From positions 27,411-91,410 of the forward strand of contig NZ_JASFYM010000007.1 in assembly GCF_030055635.1 (NCBI RefSeq): a stretch of 64,000 nt of DNA, read 5' to 3'. Every line of letters starts with the position of its first letter. Within the stretch, counting starts at the first letter, position 1. The stretch comes from Methanothrix sp. Its GTDB lineage: Archaea; Halobacteriota; Methanosarcinia; Methanotrichales; Methanotrichaceae. Shown here piece by piece: positions 34,422-43,498 of this stretch. Made by a program: the position numbers and the translations under genes. Below the pieces are notes generated by a model. It did no database searches. It was not told the DNA's origin and worked only from the letters and a program-made list of their open reading frames with translations.

Positions 34422-34504
34422 CAGAAGAGCTCGGCGCGCTGGCAGTTTCGCTGATCCTGATAGCGGCTCTGATCTACAGCATAAAGCTCTACATGGAGGT
34501 CTGA
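34418..34504 (+). CDS. Small single-span membrane protein (28 aa)
   Basis: Product of 28 residues: a short acidic start MTEELG, a hydrophobic span ALAVSLILIAALIYSI, and KLYMEV. GGTGAGGGG lies just upstream of the ATG. It overlaps the preceding micro-ORF (ATGA) and the 3' end of the convergent tyrS by 16 bp. It looks like a real bitopic micro-protein, possibly anchoring or modulating a partner from the upstream FtsZ-like gene. Function unknown. Confidence 0.5.
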   Translation: MTEELGALAVSLILIAALIYSIKLYMEV

Positions 34505-35466
34505 GCCCGCAGGGATCTGACCCGCTCCCTTACTGGAGCGAGTATCTCTATCATGTACTCAGCGCAGGCCTTCTTCAGATCCATAGGATGGAGAGAGCCG
34601 CTCACGAATGATTCCTCGAGCGCTCTGTAGCTCTCGAATGTGACATCTCCTCCGAACTTAGCCGGTCGCCGCACGGTGACCGAATCTACCCTCGGAAATA
34701 TGTGATACCTGAATATCTCTGTGATCGGATTGTTCTCTGTCACCTTTGCCGGGCAGTATGCGGCCATGATCTTTTTCTCTATCTCATCGGCAGGTTCATC
34801 GACAGCTATGTTGTTTCCCTTTGAGGATGACATCTTCTTCCCGTCCAGCCCCGGGATAAGGGGTGTGTGGATGCACACCGGCGCAGGGAACCCCAGCTTC
34901 GGCAGCTCCTCCCTTGCGAGCATGTGTATCTTTCTCTGATCCATGCCGCCAACTGCGACATCTATCTTCAGATCGGCTATGTCCACAGCCTGCATCAGCG
35001 GATATATCATCTGGGAGACCATGGGATTCTCAGCGCTCCTCGATACCTCGTCCATGCTTCTCCTCGCCCTGTTCAGTGTCGTGTTCCTAGCCATCTGGAG
35101 GACCTTTATCACATACTCAGGTCTAAGCTGATACTCGGTTCCGTAGACGAACTCGGTTCTTTCCGGGTTTAGTCCCAGAGCGATGAAGCACTCCTTGTTG
35201 TAATCAGCGATCCTCCTCACCTCCTCCAGCGATCCCTTCTCGTTGAGGTAGGCGTGAAGATCCGCCAGGAGGACGACCACATCGAATCCCGCCCTCTGCA
35301 TATCAAGAAGCTTGTTCGCGGTGAGCATGTGGCCCAGATGTATGTTCCCGCTCGTCTCGTAGCCGACATACGCCCTCGGATGCTCCCTGGCGTCAAGCAT
35401 CTCCCTAAGCTCCTCCAGCGTCACAACCTCTTCCGTGTTCCTTATCACCAGCTCCAGCCGATCCAA
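34489..35466 (-). CDS. tyrS: Tyrosyl-tRNA synthetase
   Basis: 325-residue archaeal class I enzyme charging tRNA-Tyr. The HIGH box is HLGH (43-46), preceded by YETSGNI. KMSSSKG is at 211-217. The tyrosine-pocket motif YPLMQAVDIADLKID and GGMDQRKI are present. Length is normal for archaea (305-330), without the bacterial C-terminal domain. The 3' end overlaps the 28-residue membrane ORF on the other strand. About 270 featureless bases follow upstream, with a weak TATA near 35500. Confidence 0.95.
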   Translation of the reverse strand: MDRLELVIRNTEEVVTLEELREMLDAREHPRAYVGYETSGNIHLGHMLTANKLLDMQRAGFDVVVLLADLHAYLNEKGSLEEVRRIADYNKECFIALGLNPERTEFVYGTEYQLRPEYVIKVLQMARNTTLNRARRSMDEVSRSAENPMVSQMIYPLMQAVDIADLKIDVAVGGMDQRKIHMLAREELPKLGFPAPVCIHTPLIPGLDGKKMSSSKGNNIAVDEPADEIEKKIMAAYCPAKVTENNPITEIFRYHIFPRVDSVTVRRPAKFGGDVTFESYRALEESFVSGSLHPMDLKKACAEYMIEILAPVRERVRSLRAQTSM

Positions 35467-35735
35467 TGAACTTCACCACCGAGCCGGTGGAAATCAACCC
35501 GTATAATGCTTTTGGTCCCCGGCTTGGAGAGCGGTTCACATCAATGGACGTCCTCCATATATTCATCATGAGGATGTGTATCATTGTGATCAGCAGCATG
35601 TGACCTGGAATTCATGAGGCAAAAGACCACCATTTCAGGTACAGCGATCCGGGCGAGCGACCTGAAACTTCAAAATGTACAGCATCTGCTGGGCAGCACT
35701 GGGGTTGCTCGAGCTTCTGTGGTGAGACAGACTGT

Positions 35736-36032
35736 TCAGTTAAAAGTCAAGCTCGAGCTCTTTGAATCGGAGATGTCTGCAAGGCCGGGCCGCTCTCCGT
35801 TGGGCACAAGTGTATATGTTGAATTGCCTGCGACAACGACAACACAACCATTCCCTGGTGTTGCGTTGTATCCGTGTGTGACGAGCAGAAACGCCAGATC
35901 CAGAGATGTCATGAGAGGATCATCATAGGAGGAAAGCAACTCCATGAGTCCGGTATCCACACAGCTCGCTGGAATCAGCAGCACCAGCATTGCAAGGGAA
36001 AGCACATTCATACACCTGTACATCTGTCTCAC
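35736..36032 (-). CDS. Small exported protein with lipoprotein-like signal
   Basis: 98 residues. The N-terminal signal MNVLSLAMLVLLIPASC ends in a cysteine that could be a lipobox. The mature part has the segment DLAFLLVTHGYNATPGNG, a VVVVAGNSTYTLVPNGE strand pair and PGLADI. I do not know a named family. The predicted location is outside the membrane. It diverges from the fpo operon, which starts about 190 bases away. Confidence 0.55.
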   Translation of the reverse strand: MRQMYRCMNVLSLAMLVLLIPASCVDTGLMELLSSYDDPLMTSLDLAFLLVTHGYNATPGNGCVVVVAGNSTYTLVPNGERPGLADISDSKSSSLTFN

Positions 36033-36179
36033 CGCTCTCTATGGGGCACTGGATGATATTTAAACCTCACAGAACATGAGATCAGTACTTCAGGATATTA
36101 CAGATTGTACGTAAGTGATCTCTGCATTACTCGCAGCGAAATCGAGCTCGCCGATGAGCATGTCCCAATTTCACAAACC

Positions 36180-36186
36180 TTTTATA
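36180..36186 (+). promoter_or_regulatory. TATA box of the fpo operon
   Basis: TTTTATA about 40 bases before the fpoA ATG predicts transcription start near 36208. The short leader would contain only the GGAGG at 36211-36215. Confidence 0.5.
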
Positions 36187-36222
36187 CCATGCCTGGTGTT
36201 TAGCTTTTACGGAGGAAAAACA

Positions 36223-36627
36223 ATGACCGGCGAACCGTTGGCAGTGGACTATTATATCCCGATTATTCTGTTTCTGGTGATGGGTGCCATCGTGCCTATT
36301 GTTGCTCTAGCTGCCGTTAAGATCATTTCTCCTCTGAGACCTAACCGGCGTAAGGCGTCAGTGTACGAGGGCGGACTCAAACCGGTCCGCGACCCGAAGA
36401 TCCGGTTTAATGTTCAGTATTATTTGTTTGCCATCGTCTTCGTGATCTTCGATGTCGAGGTTCTTTTCTTGTATCCATGGATTTACGTCTACGCTTCTGA
36501 GTTCATGAAGAGGTTCATGATCTTCGGCTTCATCAACATGGCAGTGATCGAGATGGTGCTTTTCATCGCGGTACTGGTCGTCGGACTGCTGTATGCGATA
36601 AAGAAGGAGGCGTTGCGTTGGGTATAA
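36223..36627 (+). CDS. fpoA: F420H2 dehydrogenase subunit FpoA (NuoA-like)
   Basis: 134 residues, three membrane helices. The NuoA signature YEGGLKPVRDPKIRFNVQYYLFA and FDVEVLFLYPW are clear. It is a membrane subunit of the complex I-like Fpo complex that couples electron transfer to methanophenazine with proton pumping. The ATG at 36223 is chosen because GGAGG lies 7 bases before it; an upstream in-frame start at 36115 lies before the TATA box. First gene of an 11-gene operon. Confidence 0.95.
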   Translation: MTGEPLAVDYYIPIILFLVMGAIVPIVALAAVKIISPLRPNRRKASVYEGGLKPVRDPKIRFNVQYYLFAIVFVIFDVEVLFLYPWIYVYASEFMKRFMIFGFINMAVIEMVLFIAVLVVGLLYAIKKEALRWV

Positions 36628-37190
36628 GCGATGTAATACCTGTACCCGTGGCCATCGACGAGGAGATCGAGAAGTGGACGATCTGGGGCCGGCCGGTGGC
36701 GGACGTCTGGTTCACCACCACCGAGAAGATACACCAGATCATCCAGATGGGTCCTATAAAGAACATCCTCAACTGGGGCCGCAAGAACTCGCTCTGGTTC
36801 CTGATGCAGCCGATGGGCTGCTGTGGCGTGGAGATGCTCGTCTTCGGCTGCCCGCACTATGATTGCGATCGGTTCGGGATCATTCCCAGAGCCACCCCGA
36901 GGCAGGCCGACGTGATGATCATCAGCGGCTACATCACGAGAAAGTATCTCCCCGCAATCAAGAACCTCTGGGAGCAGATGCTCGAGCCCAAGTGGTGCAT
37001 CGCTGTCGGAGAGTGCGCCATATCCGGAGGACCGTTCTACGATTCGTACAACATAATACAGAACACCAGCGACTTCTTCCCGATCGATGTGTACGTTCCT
37101 GGATGCCCGCCGAGGCCGGAGCAGTTCATAAAGGGCTTCGTGGAGCTTCAGGAGAAGATCAAGCAGCGCAAGGATAAACGAGGCTACTAG
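36618..37190 (+). CDS. fpoB: F420H2 dehydrogenase subunit FpoB (NuoB-like)
   Basis: 190 residues; binds the terminal N2-type 4Fe-4S cluster through Cys68-Cys69 (MGCCGVEM), Cys133 (GECAISGG) and Cys163 (PGCPPRPE), next to the quinone/methanophenazine site. The TTG start overlaps the end of fpoA and follows AAGGAGG. The C-terminus is rich in lysine (EKIKQRKDKRGY), which could help dock an acidic ferredoxin. Cytoplasmic arm of the complex. Confidence 0.95.
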   Translation: MGISDVIPVPVAIDEEIEKWTIWGRPVADVWFTTTEKIHQIIQMGPIKNILNWGRKNSLWFLMQPMGCCGVEMLVFGCPHYDCDRFGIIPRATPRQADVMIISGYITRKYLPAIKNLWEQMLEPKWCIAVGECAISGGPFYDSYNIIQNTSDFFPIDVYVPGCPPRPEQFIKGFVELQEKIKQRKDKRGY

Positions 37191-37222
37191 GAGGGAGGTC
37201 TCTGCTTACGGCTGGCGATGTA

Positions 37223-38911
37223 TTGAGCGCGATCCAGTCGGCCTTTCCAGGATCGGTTCTTGAGTCGAGGGTCGAGTCTGATCGCCGCCTATGGATAACA
37301 GTCGATCCGAAAAAGCTCGTCGAGATAACACAGTTCCTGAGGGACAAGAAGGACTTCGATCACTACTCCGGTGCTGCCGGGGTCGACAGGATAAACGATA
37401 ACCTCTTCGAGGTCGTGGAGATCCTGACGAGCCACGGGGCGCATCAGGTCGTCGTCCTGATGAAGGTAAAGATACCCAGGGACAAACCCTCGGTCAGATC
37501 CCTAACAGGTCTTTACTGGAATGCGAACTGGTACGAGCGCGAGATCTGGGAGATGTACGGCATCAACTTTGAGGGGCACCCGGAGCTCTATCCCCTGCTG
37601 CTGCCCGACGAGCTCGTCGGATACTGGCCCTGGAGGAAGGACTTCAAGGGATATCCGGATACGACAACAGGCGAGCGCGCGATAGAGCAGGTGGGCCCTG
37701 ACGGCTACACAGAGTTCAAGATAATGCCCCACCCGGAGCTTATAAAGGCGGGCGTGGTGCCTGAGAGGCCGAAGTATCCGACGTTCAGGGAGCGGGAGGA
37801 GGCTGAGATAAAGTCCGACTCTGAGATGATCATGCACATGGGTCCACAGCATGCGATCGTCCCCGGGCCGTTCCTTCTCGATCTCCTCATCGAGGGCGAG
37901 AGGGTGAAGAAGGCGTTCCTCGATGTGGGATACATCCACAAGGGCATAGAGAAGATAATGGAGAACAGGACGTACCTGCAGGGTTTGGTTTACACAGACA
38001 GGATGTGCTACCTCGCATCGATAACAAACAACGAGGCGTACTGTGGAGCAGTTGAGAAGCTTCTCGGAATAACTCCTCCAGAGAGGGCACAGTACATCAG
38101 GGTGATACTCGCGGAGCTCTCAAGGATTCAGAGTCATCTTCTGGGAACAGGCGAGTTCCTGACGCTTCTCGGTGCTGCGACATACTCTCCATTCCAGTAC
38201 ATGATCATAGACAGGGAGGACATAGTGTATCTGATGGAGAGCGTCACCGGCGCCAGAATCACGCACACCTTCGTGAGGTTCGGAGGGGTCAGAAACGATC
38301 TGCCTGATGGATTCGCAGACAAGGCCCGCCCGATACTGAAGAGGATGAGGGAGAGGACGGAGGAGTACATGGATCTGCTCCACAGCGATCCGATATACAC
38401 GAGAAGGATGCGCGGGATAGGCGTTCTCTCTCCTGGAGATGCGCGCAGGCTTGGCGTCTCCGGACCGCCGCTGAGGGCATCCGACACGCCGTATGATATG
38501 CGCAGGGAGGATCCGATTCTGGTCTACCCGGATCTGGACTTCAAGGTCGTGACGAGGAAAGCAGGAGATGCGGAGGCGAGGGTTGAGGTTCGCCTGGAGG
38601 AGATCCTGGAGAGCATCCACATCATAGAGCAGTGTCTTGACCAGATCCCGGAGGGGCCGATACAGGAGAAGCTCCCGAAGAAGATCAAGCCGGAGCCAGG
38701 AGAGGCATACTACAGGGTCGAGGATCCGCGCGGTGAGATGGGATTCTACGTCGTGAGCGATGGCTCTGAGAAGCCATACAGGGTGAAGGTCAGGGGTCCG
38801 GTGTACGCATACATGCAGGCGCTTCCGCCGCTTCTCGAGGGTGCCTACGTTGCTGATGTGGTCGCGATAGCAGGCAGCATGGACGCATGCACGAGCGAGG
38901 TGGACCGCTAA
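37223..38911 (+). CDS. fpoCD: F420H2 dehydrogenase subunits C and D fused (NuoCD-like)
   Basis: At least 562 residues. The N-terminal part (about 1-185) is FpoC/NuoC, with EREIWEMYGINFEGHPELYPLL. The C-terminal part (about 205-562) is FpoD/NuoD, with HMGPQHAIVPGPF, DVGYIHKGIEKIMENR and the final GSMDACTSEVDR. Methanosarcina carries these as separate genes; here they are one frame. The first TTG (37223) has no ribosome site, while GGAGGT at 37194-37199 lies before in-frame CTG (37202), CTT and ACG (37208). The real start is probably upstream at a near-cognate codon, adding residues such as TAGDVLSAIQ. Confidence 0.93.
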   Translation: MSAIQSAFPGSVLESRVESDRRLWITVDPKKLVEITQFLRDKKDFDHYSGAAGVDRINDNLFEVVEILTSHGAHQVVVLMKVKIPRDKPSVRSLTGLYWNANWYEREIWEMYGINFEGHPELYPLLLPDELVGYWPWRKDFKGYPDTTTGERAIEQVGPDGYTEFKIMPHPELIKAGVVPERPKYPTFREREEAEIKSDSEMIMHMGPQHAIVPGPFLLDLLIEGERVKKAFLDVGYIHKGIEKIMENRTYLQGLVYTDRMCYLASITNNEAYCGAVEKLLGITPPERAQYIRVILAELSRIQSHLLGTGEFLTLLGAATYSPFQYMIIDREDIVYLMESVTGARITHTFVRFGGVRNDLPDGFADKARPILKRMRERTEEYMDLLHSDPIYTRRMRGIGVLSPGDARRLGVSGPPLRASDTPYDMRREDPILVYPDLDFKVVTRKAGDAEARVEVRLEEILESIHIIEQCLDQIPEGPIQEKLPKKIKPEPGEAYYRVEDPRGEMGFYVVSDGSEKPYRVKVRGPVYAYMQALPPLLEGAYVADVVAIAGSMDACTSEVDR

Positions 38912-38923
38912 GGGGGATTCGAG

Positions 38924-39976
38924 TTGTATTTATCTACAATCATAGAGACCGTATCTGCCTGGGCTGCCCAGGAGCCGAAGATATATGCCCTGGCCATAGG
39001 CCTAATAGGGGCTGCCATAATATCCGCGGTCATCAACATCGGCGCCATGGCCGTGGTCTGGCTCGAGAGGAAGTTCCTGGGCGATCTGCAGGCGAGGTTC
39101 GGCCCCAACAGAGTTGGTAGCAGATGGGGTCTGCTGCAGCTGGGTGCTGATGCGATAAAGCTCTTCACAAAGGAGGACAGCATACCCAGAGGCGCGGACA
39201 AGCCTGTCTACGTCTGGGCGCCGATAATAGCGAGCATAACAACGATGCTTGTGGCAGCTGCAATACCCTTCGGCGCGCTGAGGATCGACGGGAAGGATTA
39301 TCCTCTGGTCGTTGCGAACATGGACATCAGCGCGTTCTATGTTGAAGCTGCGCTCTCCATAATGACGATCGCGGTCTTCATGGCCGGGTTCAGCTCCAAC
39401 AACAAGTACTCGATGCTTGGCGCCTTCAGAGGCATAGCCAGGATGATCGCCTACGAGGTTCCGATGGGCGTCTGCGTCATAGGGGTTGCTCTGATGGCCC
39501 ACAGCCTCAACCTGGTCGAGATAGTTGAGAGCCAGACGCTCTGGTACGCATTCGCCCAGCCGCTCGGGTTCATAGTATTCACCATAGCTCTTGTGACCGA
39601 TCTAGGCAGGATACCCTTCGATCAGAGCGAGGCAGAGGAGGAGATCATCGCTGGATACACAACAGAGTACGGCGGCATAAGATGGGGCCTGCTGTACTTC
39701 CAGGAGTACATCAACATGCTCCTCGGCTCGATACTCATGGTGCTGCTCTTCCTCGGCGGCTGGAAGGGCCCGAGCATACCTCTGATAACAGTGATCTCCC
39801 CGATGGTCTGGTTCCTCATGAAGGTCCTGATAGTGCTGCTCTTCCTGATCTGGGTCAGGGGCTCGCTGGTGAGGTTCAGAATCGATCAGGTCACAGATCT
39901 TGGATGGAAGTGGATGCTTCCGCTCTCGCTGGTAAACCTGGCGTGGGCAGCGTTTGTTGGCCTTTACTTCGCATGA
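38924..39976 (+). CDS. fpoH: F420H2 dehydrogenase subunit FpoH (NuoH-like)
   Basis: 350 residues, eight membrane helices; links the electron-transfer arm to the proton channel and lines the methanophenazine pocket. Family motifs are WLERKFLGDLQARFGPNRVG, the loop QLGADAIKLFTKED, AYEVPMG and the DQSEAEEEIIAGY loop with its acidic cluster. TTG start at 38924; a G-rich tract (GGGGGATT) precedes it. Followed 11 bp later by fpoI. Confidence 0.95.
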   Translation: MYLSTIIETVSAWAAQEPKIYALAIGLIGAAIISAVINIGAMAVVWLERKFLGDLQARFGPNRVGSRWGLLQLGADAIKLFTKEDSIPRGADKPVYVWAPIIASITTMLVAAAIPFGALRIDGKDYPLVVANMDISAFYVEAALSIMTIAVFMAGFSSNNKYSMLGAFRGIARMIAYEVPMGVCVIGVALMAHSLNLVEIVESQTLWYAFAQPLGFIVFTIALVTDLGRIPFDQSEAEEEIIAGYTTEYGGIRWGLLYFQEYINMLLGSILMVLLFLGGWKGPSIPLITVISPMVWFLMKVLIVLLFLIWVRGSLVRFRIDQVTDLGWKWMLPLSLVNLAWAAFVGLYFA

Positions 39977-39987
39977 GGTGATCCGGA

Positions 39988-40529
<542 letters not shown>

Positions 40530-40530
<1 letters not shown>

Positions 40531-40943
40531 TGGAGAAGGACTATCTGAAGTACATCAAGCATCTCTTCGAGCTGATTCTGCTTCTGATCGCTCTGGGAGT
40601 GATATTCGGAGCGCTTGCGTACATTGTGTACATCTCCCCGTGGAGCTGGAGGTTGCTGGATAGGATCTACGATATCAGGTTCCTCATAGAGCTCGGCGTC
40701 TTTGCGACGCTCTCTGTTCTGATCCTCGGTCTCGCGGTGCTCACGGTCTACTCCAGAAACATTGTGCACAGCGCCCTGTATCTGATAGGCAGCTTTGCTG
40801 GTGTTGCGGCCCTGTACATATCGCTGAACGCCCCCTTCCTGGGCGTCGCACAGGTTCTGGTATACATCGGCGCTGTGGGCGTGCTGATACTCTTCGCCGT
40901 GATGCTCACAAGACGCACGATAATGGAGGAGTCCCATGGTTAA
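40530..40943 (+). CDS. fpoJ1: F420H2 dehydrogenase subunit FpoJ, N-terminal half (NuoJ-like)
   Basis: 137 residues. After an extra N-terminal membrane helix (about 12-35) it contains the first helices of NuoJ, with VYSRNIVHSALYLIG and LGVAQVLVYIGAVGVLILFAVML. This includes the conserved glycine-rich pi-bulge helix. NuoJ is normally one about 170-residue protein; here it is split, and the second part is the next gene, overlapping by 8 bp. Membrane subunit. Confidence 0.93.
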
Positions 40944-41205
40944 AGTGAAGACTACGATACTGTTGGTGATCTTCCTGGCGGCACTGATCGCATCGATATC
41001 AGTGACACCATGGGAGTACGGAGAGATGAAGAAGCAGTACAGCTTCCAGCCGGCCAAGGAGGGTGTCAGAATGCCGGAAAGCGGCATCGGGGATGTAGGG
41101 GCGGAGCTGTTCACGATCTACATGTTTCCGTTTGAGCTGCTCTCCCTAGTCCTCCTGGCAGCCCTGATCGGAGCGATATACATAGCAAGAAAGGAGATGG
41201 CCTGA
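40936..41205 (+). CDS. fpoJ2: F420H2 dehydrogenase subunit FpoJ, C-terminal half
   Basis: 89 residues with an N-terminal hydrophobic helix (about 5-22), a soluble loop (YSFQPAKEGVRMPESGIG) and a final helix with FPFELLSLVLLAALIGAIYIAR, the typical end of NuoJ. GGAGGAG precedes the ATG inside fpoJ1. Together with fpoJ1 it makes a complete NuoJ equivalent. Confidence 0.9.
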   Translation: MVKVKTTILLVIFLAALIASISVTPWEYGEMKKQYSFQPAKEGVRMPESGIGDVGAELFTIYMFPFELLSLVLLAALIGAIYIARKEMA

Positions 41206-41237
41206 GGGAGGCAGAGAGATGAGAAGGAGGGAGAGAT

Positions 41238-41540
41238 ACGATCCCGCTTGAGTTATACATTATGCTTGCCGCTGTCATGTTCTCCATAGGTCTATATGGT
41301 CTGGCGACACAGAGAAACGGCGTCAAGCTGATGATGTGCGTTGAGCTCATGCTCAACAGCGCCAACATAAACCTGGTGGCCTTCTCAGCCTACCAGCCGA
41401 ACGTGAGCGGCCAGGTTTTCGCTCTGTTCTCGATAGCTCTGGCCGCGGCTGAGGCCGGTATAGGGCTTGCCATACTGATAACACTGTACAGGCTGTACGG
41501 AACCATTGATCTGGACAACATAAACGCTCTGAGGTGGTGA
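41238..41540 (+). CDS. fpoK: F420H2 dehydrogenase subunit FpoK (NuoK-like), apparent ACG start
   Basis: About 100 residues, three membrane helices, with the intramembrane glutamate in [13 protein letters not shown]. NuoK proteins begin M-I-P-L/I-E; here the codons before the internal ATG (41262) are ACG ATC CCG CTT GAG TTA TAC ATT, that is [ACG]-IPLELYI. AGGAGGG at 41225-41231 lies 7 bases (from GGAGG) before this ACG. No in-frame ATG, GTG or TTG lies between it and the ribosome site. Starting at 41262 would delete the first eight residues of helix 1. Confidence 0.92.
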   Translation, partial: TIPLELYIMLAAVMFSIGLYGLATQRNGVKLMMCVELMLNSANINLVAFSAYQPNVSGQVFALFSIALAAAEAGIGLAILITLYRLYGTIDLDNINALRW

Positions 41541-41542
41541 CG

Positions 41543-43498
41543 TTGTACGCCGATTACGCTTATCTGATCGTGGGGCTGCCGGTGCTGGCATTCATTCTCA
41601 CGATCTTCTTCGGTTGGCATCTGCCGAGGGGCGGAGGATTTCTCACAGTGCTGGCGACCTTCATAGGGTTCCTAATATCCGCGGGAATATTCCTGGAGAC
41701 GTTCCCTGAGAAGGTCGTCCATCAGTCGATGCACTGGTTTGCGACACTGAATGTGGGAATACTGATAGATCCTCTGGCAATTGTGATGCTGCTGATGGTC
41801 ACATTTGTATGCACGCTGATACACACGTATGCTCTGGGGTACATGAACGGCGACCCGGGCATGGCGAGGTACTTCGCTGAGGCGGGTCTCTTCACGGCAG
41901 CCATGCTCGGCCTGGTTTACTCGGATAACCTGCTGCAGCTCTTCATATTCTGGGAGCTTGTGGGTCTGTGCTCGTATCTGCTGATCGGCTTCTGGTACAG
42001 GAAACCCTCTGCAGCATCTGCTGCAAAGAAGGCCTTCCTGACGACTAGAGTCGGCGACGTGATGTTCCTCGCCGGCATAATACTGCTGTACAACAACATG
42101 GCGAAGATAGGGCTTCCAGAGGGAACATACCTGCTCCAGTTCCCGGTGATATATGAGAACCTGACCAAGATCGACCCGACGCAGCTCACACTGGTATCGC
42201 TGCTGCTCCTCGGTGGCGCTGCAGGCAAGTCGGGCCAGTTCCCCCTGGATATCTGGCTTCCGGATGCGATGGAGGGCCCGACAACAGTCTCTGCGATGAT
42301 CCACGCTGCCACAATGGTCACGGCCGGTGTCTACCTGGTCGCGAGGATGTTCCCGCTGTTCTACGCGGCTCCCTATGGCCTCCTCGCTGTGGCATACGTC
42401 GGAGGGTTCACAGCGCTCTACGCTGCGAGTATGGGTCTTGCAGCATTCGATATCAAGAGAGTTCTCGCGTTCTCGACGGTCAGCCAGCTGGGCTACATGA
42501 TGCTGGCCCTTGGCGTTGGATCTGTCGTGGGCGCAGCAGCGGTCGGAGTCTCGATGTTCCATCTGATCGGCCACTCGTTCTTCAAGGCGCTCCTCTTCCT
42601 CTGCGCCGGATCTGTCATACACGCGGTAGCGACGAACGACCTGCGCGAGATGGGCGGCGTCGGGAGGTACATGAGGTGGACGGCCGGGACAATGGCCGTA
42701 GGCGGTCTTGCTCTCGCAGGGTTCCCCGGAACAACGGGATTCTTCTCGAAGGACGAGATCCTTGTCACAGCATGGGAGTATGGAGCTGCGACACATGACT
42801 ACCTGCCTTACATCTTCGGCATAGTGGCAGCACTGCTCACAGCGTTCTACACTTTCAGGATGTGGTTCCTGACGTTCACAGGAGAGCCGCGCTCGGATTA
42901 CCACAAGCACGAGTCTCCGTGGATCATGCTTGGCCCGCTTGTGATACTCGCGTTCTTCGCGCTCTTCTTCGGCATGCCTGCCCAGGAGGGCTTCTACGAG
43001 ACGGTTGGCAACAACTTCGCCCACTACGGCGTGGACTTCGAGGAGCTCGCTCCGATCGGAGGGCATGTGGTGGAGCATGGAGGAGAGGAAGCGGTGCACG
43101 AGCCGTTCATAATCAAGATACTCCCGATACTGGTTGGGGTCGGCGGCATAATCCTGGCGCTGCTATTCTACTCTCCATGGAAGAAGCTCGATATCAGGAG
43201 GTTCGTTGGCGAGAAGGATCTGCTGAGAACCATACTGGTGAAGAGGTACTACCAGCATGAGATATTCACAGCATGGTTCGCTGAGACCGTGGTGTACGGG
43301 ATATCATTGATAGCGAACATATTCGATATAAGGATCGTTGATGGAGTGCTGAACAAGATCAGCGAGACGACTCTTGGATTTGCCAATTCGATCAGAAGAG
43401 CGCAGACGGGAGTCATACAGAACTACATCACAGCACTGGTCTTCGGGATCGTGGTGCTTGTGATTGTGATCAAGCTGGCGATGGAGGTGGGCCTGTGA
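41543..43498 (+). CDS. fpoL: F420H2 dehydrogenase subunit FpoL (NuoL-like)
   Basis: About 651 residues, antiporter-type proton-pumping subunit with some 15-16 membrane helices and the long lateral helix at the C-terminus. Motifs include the lysine helix GKSGQFPLDIWLPDAMEGPT, HAATMVTAGVYL, and the LVGLCSYLLIGFWY segment. TTG 41543 is preferred because GAGG lies 8 bases upstream; GTG at 41534 or 41537 is possible. It overlaps fpoM by 4 bp. Confidence 0.95.
   Translation: MYADYAYLIVGLPVLAFILTIFFGWHLPRGGGFLTVLATFIGFLISAGIFLETFPEKVVHQSMHWFATLNVGILIDPLAIVMLLMVTFVCTLIHTYALGYMNGDPGMARYFAEAGLFTAAMLGLVYSDNLLQLFIFWELVGLCSYLLIGFWYRKPSAASAAKKAFLTTRVGDVMFLAGIILLYNNMAKIGLPEGTYLLQFPVIYENLTKIDPTQLTLVSLLLLGGAAGKSGQFPLDIWLPDAMEGPTTVSAMIHAATMVTAGVYLVARMFPLFYAAPYGLLAVAYVGGFTALYAASMGLAAFDIKRVLAFSTVSQLGYMMLALGVGSVVGAAAVGVSMFHLIGHSFFKALLFLCAGSVIHAVATNDLREMGGVGRYMRWTAGTMAVGGLALAGFPGTTGFFSKDEILVTAWEYGAATHDYLPYIFGIVAALLTAFYTFRMWFLTFTGEPRSDYHKHESPWIMLGPLVILAFFALFFGMPAQEGFYETVGNNFAHYGVDFEELAPIGGHVVEHGGEEAVHEPFIIKILPILVGVGGIILALLFYSPWKKLDIRRFVGEKDLLRTILVKRYYQHEIFTAWFAETVVYGISLIANIFDIRIVDGVLNKISETTLGFANSIRRAQTGVIQNYITALVFGIVVLVIVIKLAMEVGL

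Noticed and set aside
35614..35928. 104-residue plus-strand open frame
   Set aside because: Overlaps the more convincing minus-strand exported protein, lacks a ribosome site and has no family.
41672..43099. 475-residue open frame on the minus strand
   Set aside because: Antisense shadow of fpoL; charged His/Glu/Arg composition without domains, no ribosome site.
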